A stretch of DNA of 6,193 nucleotides, taken from NCBI GenBank assembly GCA_015488565.1, contig WFNQ01000215.1, positions 1-6,193 on the forward strand, given 5' to 3'. Shown here piece after piece: positions 1 through 5,115 of the stretch; positions within the stretch are counted from its first letter, which is position 1, and each line of letters begins with the position of its first letter. This DNA comes from Thiomicrorhabdus sp. (GTDB lineage Bacteria > Pseudomonadota > Gammaproteobacteria > Thiomicrospirales > Thiomicrospiraceae). The position numbers and the translations under genes were made by a program. The notes under the pieces are model-generated. The model saw only the letters and a program-made list of their open reading frames with translations. It did no database searches and was not told where the DNA came from.

Positions 1-177
1 AAACAGAGCAAATTAAATTTCAGAAAAAGGATACTACCACATTCATAACAAAATTTTATGCCATATAAGCACAACTGCCGTAGCAAACCGTATTTCAGCC
101 TAAATTATTTTTATACCACCATTATCATAATTACACTAAAACCATCAAACTTCAATAAAAGCAAATACTTACTGAGC

Positions 178-208
178 TTCCCTTTATCCCCTTACAGGAA
201 AAAAGGAA
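178..208 (-). terminator. Imperfect hairpin downstream of the TlpA-like gene (weak terminator candidate)
   Basis: Just past the stop codon of the thioredoxin-fold lipoprotein gene, arms TTCCCTTTATCCCC (178-191) and GGAAAAAAGGAA (197-208) can pair with a mismatch and a bulge around a short loop. In the direction of that gene no clear U-run follows, so it is at best a weak terminator or an RNA 3'-end stabiliser. The rest of 1-216 is AT-rich, with no gene, RNA or repeat that I can support. Confidence 0.25.
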
Positions 209-216
209 TTTACTCT

Positions 217-744
217 TTATTTATAGCGACTCTCGTTAAGCAGCGCTTGAATTTTTTTCAGCATACCATCATCCCAATTAACAAACCCTACTGCGTAATA
301 ACGCAATATACCTGCTGAGTCTATAATATAGACTTGTGGAATCACACTGGCTTTTAAAACCAACTTCGTTTGCACCATACTCTGGTCAAACAGCTGTAAA
401 AAGTCACTCGGGTGATCCAACAAATACTCTTTTGCTGAGTTTAAATCTTTATCCACCGAAACCGAGACAACCGCTACCGAATCGTCTAGTTTTTTAGAAA
501 ACGTTAAAAAATAAGGGGCTTCCTCACGGCAAATGACACACCATGTTGCCCATAACTTCAGAATCACAACCTTACCCCTTAACGACTCAAGAGAAAAAGG
601 CTCCCTATCATAGGTGACCAACTTCATTTCAGGAAAAGGCTTGCCTACCGCAACCTGCTGATCCAATGAATCAACACTTTCACACCCCTGAAGCATCCCA
701 AAGATTCCAAACATCAAAGCAATATACCATCGTTTTTTTAACAC
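217..744 (-). CDS. TlpA/ResA-like thioredoxin-fold lipoprotein
   Basis: This is a 175-residue exported thiol-disulfide protein. Residues 1-20 form a short lipoprotein signal peptide (KKR, then a hydrophobic stretch) ending in the lipobox LQG-C21. The +2 residue is Glu, not Asp, so outer-membrane sorting by the Lol pathway is likely. Residues 34-170 resemble the AhpC/TSA-Redoxin/TlpA fold: a G-KPFP entry, the LRGKVVILKLWATWC strand, the redox pair C69-V-I-C72, and the cis-proline of VIP136. Family members reduce or oxidise periplasmic cysteines, for example in cytochrome c maturation; the partner here is unknown. The middle of the active site is Val-Ile instead of the usual residue-plus-proline, which may shift its redox potential. 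The start is GTG at 744-742, chosen because it gives a complete signal peptide and has GAGG 11 bases upstream. It appears to be a single-gene transcript with no related neighbour. The fold is secure; the exact role is not. Confidence 0.88.
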   Translation of the reverse strand: MLKKRWYIALMFGIFGMLQGCESVDSLDQQVAVGKPFPEMKLVTYDREPFSLESLRGKVVILKLWATWCVICREEAPYFLTFSKKLDDSVAVVSVSVDKDLNSAKEYLLDHPSDFLQLFDQSMVQTKLVLKASVIPQVYIIDSAGILRYYAVGFVNWDDGMLKKIQALLNESRYK

Positions 745-768
745 CTAAAAAGCAACCTCAAATTTAAA

Positions 769-774
769 ATAATA
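769..774 (-). promoter_or_regulatory. Possible -10 box for the TlpA-like gene
   Basis: On the minus strand TATTAT (5 of 6 to consensus) lies 24 bases before the GTG start. A poor -35 match (TTCTGG) sits 17 bases further upstream. The region is AT-rich, so chance matches are likely. Confidence 0.25.
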
Positions 775-842
775 AAAACTACCAACATAAACCAGAACGC
801 TTAATACAACTATAAACGTATTTTCTATCTGAGAATTAGGGT

Positions 843-848
843 TATAAT
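843..848 (+). promoter_or_regulatory. -10 box of the tRNA-Arg promoter
   Basis: A perfect TATAAT lies 17 bases upstream of the mature tRNA 5' end, preceded by the T-rich TTTTCT (821-826) at 16-base spacing as a poor -35. The expected start near 855 would leave a leader of about 10 bases for RNase P to remove. Confidence 0.6.
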
Positions 849-865
849 ACTTCCCTTAAAAATTC

Positions 866-942
866 GCGTTTGTAGCTCAGCTGGATAGAGCACTGCCCTC
901 CGGAGGCAGGGGTCGGGGGTTCGAATCCTCTCAAGCGCACCA
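866..942 (+). tRNA. tRNA-Arg (anticodon CCG), CCA encoded
   Basis: A full cloverleaf folds from the sequence. The 7-bp acceptor stem is GCGTTTG/CAAGCGC (866-872/932-938, one G-U). The D stem is GCTC/GAGC (875-878/888-891). The anticodon stem is CTGCC/GGCAG (893-897/905-909) with loop CTCCGGA. The variable loop has 5 bases. The T stem is GGGGG/CCTCT (915-919/927-931, two G-U) with loop TTCGAAT. The anticodon CCG (900-902) reads the arginine codon CGG. A20 in the D loop, the main arginine identity base in bacteria, is present. The discriminator is A939, followed by CCA at 940-942. The anticodon arm is the same as I recall for E. coli tRNA-Arg(CCG). It is a single gene; no clear terminator separates it from hemH. 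Confidence 0.97.
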
Positions 943-991
943 CTTCCTCAGCTAAATCACAAAATCTCTGCCCTCTCAGAACGTTTTACTC

Positions 992-997
992 TACAAT
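992..997 (+). promoter_or_regulatory. Possible -10 box for hemH
   Basis: TACAAT lies 40 bases before the hemH start codon. No convincing -35 is present at 16-18 bases upstream. Read-through from the tRNA promoter is the alternative, because no terminator is visible between the two. Confidence 0.3.
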
Positions 998-1025
998 ATT
1001 CGCAATCAAAAAATCAATTTATTAT

Positions 1026-1030
1026 GGAGA
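1026..1030 (+). promoter_or_regulatory. Ribosome binding site that fixes the hemH TTG start
   Basis: GGAGA ends 6 bases before TTG1037. An in-frame TGA at 1031-1033 rules out any earlier start, and the next in-frame ATG encodes Met44, inside the conserved domain. The Shine-Dalgarno position therefore supports the rare TTG initiator. Confidence 0.75.
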
Positions 1031-1036
1031 TGAATT

Positions 1037-2209
1037 TTGCTGTATCAAGGAATTCAACGCTTTCAACATGGTGAAGACAGTGCCACAGGGGTACTAATAA
1101 CCAATCTTGGTACGCCCGATGCACCAACCAAAGAGGCATTAAAACCCTATTTAAAAGAGTTTTTAATGGATCCACGTGTTGTCGAGCCTCCGCCCGCACG
1201 CTGGTTATGGCGTTTAATATTAAATGGCATTATTTTAAATACACGCCCAGCCAAATCGGCCGAAGCCTATGAAACCATCTGGAACAGTGAAGGGGAAGGC
1301 GCGCCCTTGCTCAACATCACCCAACGCCAAGTAGATGCCATTGCACAGTCCGTTCGCCCGCACTTTCAAGGTCGTGTTGAATTTGCACTGGCGATGCGGT
1401 ACGGCAATCCCTCCATTGCGAAAGGATTAAAAGCGTTACAAAATAAAGGGTGTCAACGCATTGTGGTTCTGCCACTCTACCCACAATATGCGGCAGCCAC
1501 GACGGCATCCACTTTTGATGCGGTCACCGCCGAACTGCAAACATGGCGCTGGTTACCTGAACTGCGCTTTATAAACCACTATCACCGTCATCTTGGATAC
1601 ATTACCGCACTGGCCAATAGCATTCGTGACTATCAAAAAGTGCATGGAAAACCACAACTACTGGTCATGTCTTATCACGGCGTACCACAACGCTACTTAG
1701 ACAATGGCGACCCTTATCACTGTGAATGCCACGTAACGTCCCGCCTTGTGGCCAAAGAGCTGGGATTGTCAAAAGAGGAATACCAAGTTACCTTTCAATC
1801 GCTGTTTGGCAAAGAAGAGTGGATTAAACCCTATACCGACGCCACCTTAAAGTCACTTCCTGCTTTAGGCATTAAAAATATTCAAGTAATTTGCCCCGGA
1901 TTTTCCGCCGATTGTCTTGAAACGATTGAAGAGATTGGTGAAGAGAATCGTGAATACTTTGAAGAAGCAGGGGGGGAGAAATTTGGCTTTATTCGTTGTT
2001 TAAATGACCGAAAAGATCACACCAATGCGCTGGCAGACATTGTGTTACAACACACCCAAGGCTGGAAAGAGCGCGATGGCTTTGATGCCGAAACAGATTT
2101 AAAAGAGCGCCAAACAAGCCAGAAAAATGCCCAAAAAATGGGCTGCCCTCACCAAATAACGCCACCACCAATCATCAAAAAGGCCGGATTATTTTTTAGA
2201 ATGCTCTAA
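1037..2209 (+). CDS. hemH: Ferrochelatase (protoporphyrin ferrochelatase)
   Basis: This enzyme inserts Fe2+ into protoporphyrin IX, the last step of protoheme synthesis, and is usually membrane-associated on the cytoplasmic side. The N-terminus carries the family opening GVLITNLGTPDAP (residues 18-30). The ferrochelatase signature is complete at about 208-227 (VMSYHGVP...NGDPY), with His214 as the likely catalytic and metal-binding histidine. The second active-site segment, FSADCLETIEEI, supplies Glu295. At 390 residues it is longer than the usual 320-370: the last 45 or so residues (KERDGFD to the end) form a polar, lysine-rich tail ending in a short hydrophobic patch (GLFFRML). No four-cysteine iron-sulfur motif is evident. 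The start is TTG, discussed in the binding-site entry. A G7 run at 1970-1976 encodes Gly312-Gly313. The gene converges on folM, with 66 bases between the stop codons. The identification is firm. Confidence 0.97.
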   Translation: MLYQGIQRFQHGEDSATGVLITNLGTPDAPTKEALKPYLKEFLMDPRVVEPPPARWLWRLILNGIILNTRPAKSAEAYETIWNSEGEGAPLLNITQRQVDAIAQSVRPHFQGRVEFALAMRYGNPSIAKGLKALQNKGCQRIVVLPLYPQYAAATTASTFDAVTAELQTWRWLPELRFINHYHRHLGYITALANSIRDYQKVHGKPQLLVMSYHGVPQRYLDNGDPYHCECHVTSRLVAKELGLSKEEYQVTFQSLFGKEEWIKPYTDATLKSLPALGIKNIQVICPGFSADCLETIEEIGEENREYFEEAGGEKFGFIRCLNDRKDHTNALADIVLQHTQGWKERDGFDAETDLKERQTSQKNAQKMGCPHQITPPPIIKKAGLFFRML

Positions 2210-2217
2210 AAAAATAA
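2189..2217. terminator. AT-rich hairpin over the hemH stop codon, between convergent genes
   Basis: TTATTTTTTAGA (2189-2200) and TCTAAAAAAATAA (2205-2217) are near-perfect inverted repeats with one bulged base and an ATGC loop. The hemH TAA (2207-2209) lies in the right arm. The symmetry would provide U-rich segments for transcripts from either side, so it could be a weak bidirectional terminator between hemH and folM. It lacks the GC-rich stem of a classical intrinsic terminator. Confidence 0.4.
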
Positions 2218-2224
2218 GAGAAAC

Positions 2225-2275
2225 GGGAGGGCAAAGTGAATTGAGGGTGTCAAGAGAGGGTGCTCTGGAGCAGAA
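2225..2275 (-). repeat. Two-arm 3' element, copy 1, immediately after the folM stop
   Basis: Read in the folM direction, the stop TAA is followed at once by TTCTGCTCCAGAGCA (2275-2261). A 15-base spacer comes next, then CTCAATTCACTTTGCCC (2245-2229) and more pyrimidines to 2225. The same two arms occur after folE2 with one mismatch in 32 bases, there separated by only 2 bases. Arm one contains the self-complementary TGCTC-CA-GAGCA. Its function is unknown; it may be an mRNA 3' element or a dispersed intergenic repeat. Confidence 0.85.
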
Positions 2276-3001
2276 TTATTTCCCCCCCCCATCCAGTGAC
2301 AACACCGTTCCCGTTGTATAAGGGCTGTTCATTAAATATTGCACCGCTTGCCAAACCACTTCAGGCCCGGGTTCAATACCCAATGCAGACTGAGCCAAGC
2401 GGCGTTGTTTATACTCCTCATCATCTCCTTCATTAAACATAATTAAGGCGGGTGCAATGTCATTGACTTTAATGTCTGGTGCTAATTTTTTTGAAAACCC
2501 CTTCATCAATGCCTGTAATGCCGCTTTACTGGAGCCATACCCAACATAATCAGCAGAAACTCCATTTACAACACTTGCATCCGATAAAGAAATAATGTCT
2601 TTTAAAGGCGAGACAGAAGCTTTTAATAATGGCGTAAGCTCACGATTAAGATAAAAAGGTACTTCTACATGCAACTGAAACAACGCATTAAAATTTCTCC
2701 CCCCCCCCTCTGTCTGAATTTTTTCATCAGACAACCATAAAGAAGCATTATGAATCACCGCACGTAGACTCAGCACTTGCTCTTTCACTTGATTAACCAA
2801 TTTTGATAGTGCATCTGGCAACGTAAAATCCACCTGAAAACCAATCGCACCTAACGCCACCAACTCATCCACTTGAGGGTGATGCGTACGATAGGTAAAC
2901 ACAATGGGGTAGTCCGTTTGCTGTAAAAAAGATTTGGCCAAATAGTAGCCAATACGTTGCCCTGCCCCCGTAATCAATACCGCGTCTTGAAATTGTTTCA
3001 T
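2276..3001 (-). CDS. folM: FolM-type dihydromonapterin/dihydrofolate reductase (short-chain dehydrogenase)
   Basis: FolM enzymes use NADPH to reduce dihydromonapterin to tetrahydromonapterin and, weakly, dihydrofolate to tetrahydrofolate, in the cytoplasm. The 241-residue protein follows remembered E. coli FolM nearly end to end. Visible motifs are the pteridine-reductase-type nucleotide motif TGAGQRIG (11-18), SYRTH-like TYRTHHP, HNAS (84-87), the catalytic pair Y155xxxK159 in YGSSK, KVNDIAPALIMFNE (178-191) and the C-terminal LDGG. The start ATG (3001-2999) overlaps the upstream exonuclease TGA as ATGA, so translation is probably coupled. Two homopolymer runs lie in the coding strand: G10 (Gly99-Gly101 plus the last base of Glu98) and G9 (Gly238-Gly240, just before the final Lys). 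A one-base slip in G10 gives a stop before the catalytic Tyr. folE2 nearby supplies the same pterin pathway. General SDR function is certain; the FolM assignment is strong. Confidence 0.9.
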   Translation of the reverse strand: MKQFQDAVLITGAGQRIGYYLAKSFLQQTDYPIVFTYRTHHPQVDELVALGAIGFQVDFTLPDALSKLVNQVKEQVLSLRAVIHNASLWLSDEKIQTEGGGRNFNALFQLHVEVPFYLNRELTPLLKASVSPLKDIISLSDASVVNGVSADYVGYGSSKAALQALMKGFSKKLAPDIKVNDIAPALIMFNEGDDEEYKQRRLAQSALGIEPGPEVVWQAVQYLMNSPYTTGTVLSLDGGGK

Positions 3002-3507
3002 CCCACCGAACCCTGTATTAATTGTGCCGTTTTCACAAACGTTTGTTGAATAATGGATGCATCAAAACTAGCACGATGGCGTTTATGCTCGCAGTTTTGC
3101 AATAAACCATCCTTTGTTTCATGCCAAATTTCCATTTGAGGCTCCGTTAAAATCATCTCTAAAGGACTTACTTTAAATGCCTGCTCAGTGTGTGCCGTAT
3201 AGAACAACTGCCGTACCCATGGACTGTCGACCACCCAGCCATCAGAATACACCGTTTGACCCAGTAAAAACACATTCAACTCCTCGGCAACCTTCTTAAG
3301 TGGCTTTCCATGCTTATAAAGCACCTCTCTCGAAATATGATGAACTTTCTCCGCCTCCTCCTTCCAAAAAGTCCACTCTTCAGCGGGTGCAATTAAACTG
3401 CAATAACGCGATCCATCCTCCAACACCACGCCAATTTCAATCGGATAAGATGCAGCACCGAACCCCGATGCCTCTACATCAATAATACTTGGAACCCCAC
3501 AAAACAT
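2998..3507 (-). CDS. Small DEDDh-type 3'-5' exonuclease domain protein
   Basis: This 169-residue protein is essentially a single RNase T/DnaQ-like exonuclease domain, acting on nucleic acid ends in the cytoplasm; its substrate is unknown. Motif Exo I is IIDVEASGFG, with D10 and E12 as metal ligands. The Exo II acidic residue is probably D94 in SDGWVVDSPWV (D89 is the alternative). Exo III is H144-RASF-D149, the H-x4-D spacing of the DEDDh class. The length suits a stand-alone gammaproteobacterial exonuclease family that I recognise only as 'exonuclease domain-containing protein'. ATG3507 is chosen because the catalytic DxE begins only nine residues in, so no later start is possible. Its ribosome-binding region is a G7 run. 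It is the first gene of an operon with folM (4-base overlap). That pairing gives no obvious functional link, so it may be shared expression only. Confidence 0.88.
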   Translation of the reverse strand: MFCGVPSIIDVEASGFGAASYPIEIGVVLEDGSRYCSLIAPAEEWTFWKEEAEKVHHISREVLYKHGKPLKKVAEELNVFLLGQTVYSDGWVVDSPWVRQLFYTAHTEQAFKVSPLEMILTEPQMEIWHETKDGLLQNCEHKRHRASFDASIIQQTFVKTAQLIQGSVG

Positions 3508-3518
3508 ATCTCCCCCCC
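3508..3518 (-). promoter_or_regulatory. Homopolymeric (G7) ribosome-binding region of the exonuclease gene
   Basis: On the minus strand the start codon is preceded by GGGGGGGAGAT. The poly-G and GGAG segment is the only Shine-Dalgarno-like sequence available. GGAG itself would be only 2 bases from ATG, while the upstream Gs sit at a normal 5-9 bases. Changes in run length would alter spacing and thus expression of the exonuclease and the coupled folM. Confidence 0.6.
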
Positions 3519-3644
3519 TTTTTTAATCAGATTCACAATACAATATAAAAATACCTTCTATTAAGCGAATTTAAATGACAAAAATGGCTTATTTTCTCAA
3601 CCCATAAAAATACATTTCTCCAAATGATGAAGACTATTTTTCGA

Positions 3645-3650
3645 TATAAT
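3645..3650 (+). promoter_or_regulatory. -10 box of the mqo promoter
   Basis: A perfect TATAAT lies in the divergent intergenic region. The transcript would begin near 3657, giving a leader of about 40 bases. No good -35 hexamer is present at 16-18 bases upstream (AAATGA at best), so an activator may be needed. The ribosome site AGGAA (3686-3690) sits 7 bases before the mqo ATG. I could not identify a clear minus-strand promoter for the exonuclease-folM operon in this AT-rich region. Confidence 0.5.
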
Positions 3651-3697
3651 GAGGCCTTTTCTTCAATCGCATTAAAAATAAACTTAGGAACACCTTA

Positions 3698-5041
3698 ATG
3701 AAAAATCGTATGTTTGATGTTGTTATTGTTGGCGGAGGCATTTCAGGCTGTGCCTTAACCTACCTGCTATCAAAATACACCGATGTAAAATCCATTGCGG
3801 TTTTAGAAAAATATGACTCGCTTGCGCCTCTCAACTCTAACGCCCGCTCGAATAGCCAAACATTACACTGTGGCGACATAGAAACCAACTATAAATTAGA
3901 AAAAGCCAAGCTGGTCAAACGCCAAGCCAACATGCTGGTGAACTACGCCAAAACTGTAGATATTAACGATTTTCTATACAAATTTCCTAAAATGATTTTA
4001 GCCGTAGGCGATGAAGAGTGCGAACGTTTAGAGAAACGACACCATGAATTTGCCGAAGACTTTCCCTACATGGAACTGTGGGATGCAGAACGCATTGCCG
4101 AAGTAGAACCTGCCGTTGCCTTAATTGATGGTAAGCCCCGCCCTGAAAAAATCATGGCCTCAGGCTGTACGGACGAATACTGTGCCGTCAATTTTGGTAA
4201 CCTATCCAAATCATTCATTAACAGCGCACGTAAAACCAACACTGAAATCAATGTCTCCTTAAGCTCCGAAGTCAAAAAAATATCCAAGTTCGACGACCAT
4301 TACGAACTGGTCACACCACAGGGAACATTTATGGCCAAATTTGTTGTGGTTTCAGCAGGGGCACACAGCCTACTGCTTGCCAACCAATTAGGCCACGGAT
4401 TAGATCTATCCATTCTCCCCATGGCTGGTAGCTTTTACTATGTTCCTAAAATGCTCAATGGCAAGGTCTATACCATGCAAAATGACAAACTACCGTTTGC
4501 CGCACTACATGGCGATCCTGACTTGGTTGAAATGGAAAAAACACGTTTAGGGCCCACCGCACTGGTACTGCCCAAGCTCGAACGCTATACCAAAGGTACC
4601 TATCTTGATTTTTGGCGAAGCTTAAAGCTCGACCGCAAAGTCATTCGGGTTTTTTGGGATTTAATGAAAGACAGCACCATTCGCAACTACATTTTTCGAA
4701 ACTTTGCATTTGAAATCCCCATCATTCGTCAAAAATTGTTTGCCAAAGATGCCCAAAAAATTATCCCCAGCCTCAAAGCCGAAGACCTTGAATACGCCAA
4801 AGGTATTGGTGGATTACGCCCTCAAGTCATCAATAAAACCGATATGGTACTGCAACTGGGCGAAGCCAGTATTCTCCCTAAAAATGAAAACCTCATTTTC
4901 AATATGACCCCCTCACCTGGCGCCACAACATGCCTTGGCAATGCCTATCGTGATACCAAAATTATTACTGAACACCTAGGGCTAAACCTAGACCTAGAAC
5001 AACTCGCCAAAGACCTACTGGATGGCCAAGATTTTGAATAA
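3698..5041 (+). CDS. mqo: Malate:quinone oxidoreductase, FAD-dependent (epsilonproteobacterial-like form)
   Basis: Mqo oxidises malate to oxaloacetate and passes electrons to the quinone pool at the inner face of the cytoplasmic membrane, in place of or beside NAD-linked malate dehydrogenase. The N-terminal Rossmann motif for FAD is VVIVGGGISG (8-17), with E37 ending the second strand as the ribose ligand. Next comes NSQTLHCGDIETNY, typical of the family near the flavin. The C-terminal family signatures are GGLRPQVI (371-378) and TPSPGATTCLGNA (404-416), the latter closing the FAD site. At 447 residues it is near the short Helicobacter/Campylobacter forms (about 450) and shorter than E. coli Mqo (about 550), which it also resembles less from memory. 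There is no signal peptide or transmembrane helix, consistent with peripheral attachment. The start is ATG3698 with AGGAA 7 bases upstream; Met5 is an alternative. It appears monocistronic. The FAD oxidoreductase family is certain; malate as substrate is inferred. Confidence 0.87.
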   Translation: MKNRMFDVVIVGGGISGCALTYLLSKYTDVKSIAVLEKYDSLAPLNSNARSNSQTLHCGDIETNYKLEKAKLVKRQANMLVNYAKTVDINDFLYKFPKMILAVGDEECERLEKRHHEFAEDFPYMELWDAERIAEVEPAVALIDGKPRPEKIMASGCTDEYCAVNFGNLSKSFINSARKTNTEINVSLSSEVKKISKFDDHYELVTPQGTFMAKFVVVSAGAHSLLLANQLGHGLDLSILPMAGSFYYVPKMLNGKVYTMQNDKLPFAALHGDPDLVEMEKTRLGPTALVLPKLERYTKGTYLDFWRSLKLDRKVIRVFWDLMKDSTIRNYIFRNFAFEIPIIRQKLFAKDAQKIIPSLKAEDLEYAKGIGGLRPQVINKTDMVLQLGEASILPKNENLIFNMTPSPGATTCLGNAYRDTKIITEHLGLNLDLEQLAKDLLDGQDFE

Positions 5042-5045
5042 CCCA

Positions 5046-5088
5046 GCTATTTAGTCCATTATTTGCTAAAATAGCCGATTCTTTTTTT
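5046..5088 (+). terminator. Probable intrinsic terminator of mqo
   Basis: GCTATTTAG (5046-5054) pairs with CTAAAATAGC (5066-5075), leaving one bulged A and an 11-base loop. A T7 run (5082-5088) follows 6 bases later. The hairpin begins 4 bases after the mqo stop. The stem is AT-rich and the T-run is slightly distant, so termination may be partial and allow some read-through into folE2. Confidence 0.5.
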
Positions 5089-5091
5089 ACA
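5063..5091 (+). promoter_or_regulatory. Weak promoter candidate for folE2
   Basis: TTGCTA (5063-5068) is a 4/6 match to -35. It is followed after 17 bases by a poor -10, TTTACA (5086-5091). The elements overlap the mqo terminator. No recognisable Zur box or tetrahydrofolate riboswitch fits in this 74-base gap. Confidence 0.2.
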
Positions 5092-5105
5092 GCGAAAATA
5101 GCCGA
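5068..5105 (+). repeat. Direct repeat AAAATAGCCGA x2 in the folE2 leader
   Basis: The exact 11-base sequence AAAATAGCCGA occurs at 5068-5078 and 5095-5105, with a period of 27 bases. The first copy forms part of the mqo terminator stem; the second runs into the folE2 ribosome site (GAAGGAA, 5104-5110). It could be an operator pair, a local duplication or a competing RNA strand. Confidence 0.6.
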
Positions 5106-5115
5106 AGGAAATTGC

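Noticed and set aside
3..68. Open frame from the left edge ending TAA at 66-68, as a possible gene C-terminus
   Set aside because: About 21 polar residues with no recognisable motif. Other frames stop at similar places, so it cannot be told from chance.
58..318. 86-codon plus-strand open frame (MPYKHNC...)
   Set aside because: Its 3' third is antisense to the TlpA-like gene. The composition (Ile, Thr, Tyr, Asn, Lys) is what AT-rich non-coding DNA gives, there is no ribosome site, and no family is recognisable.
866..942. tRNA gene as a phage or island attachment site
   Set aside because: No integrase gene and no second copy of the tRNA 3' end is present in the window.
1014..1508. Minus-strand open frames inside hemH (1014-1199, 1317-1508)
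   Set aside because: They lie antisense to an unmistakable ferrochelatase and show no protein-like features.
1989..2171. Minus-strand 60-codon frame at the hemH 3' end
   Set aside because: Shadow of the hemH coding sequence; no ribosome site or recognisable domain.
2225..2275. Insertion sequence or MITE ends
   Set aside because: No transposase is present, no target-site duplication is visible, and the arms lie just after stop codons in the same orientation relative to the gene. A 3' element or REP-like repeat fits better.
3300..3485. Plus-strand 61-codon frame
   Set aside because: Antisense to the exonuclease, whose catalytic motifs are clear.
4066..4907. Minus-strand frame 4066-4287 and plus-strand frame 4704-4907 within mqo
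   Set aside because: Both overlap well-supported mqo coding sequence and look like frame shadows.
5042..5115. Riboswitch or Zur operator upstream of folE2
   Set aside because: FolE2 genes are sometimes controlled by zinc repressors, but I see no AT-rich palindrome of the Zur type. The 74-base gap, largely taken by the mqo hairpin, is too short for a tetrahydrofolate riboswitch.
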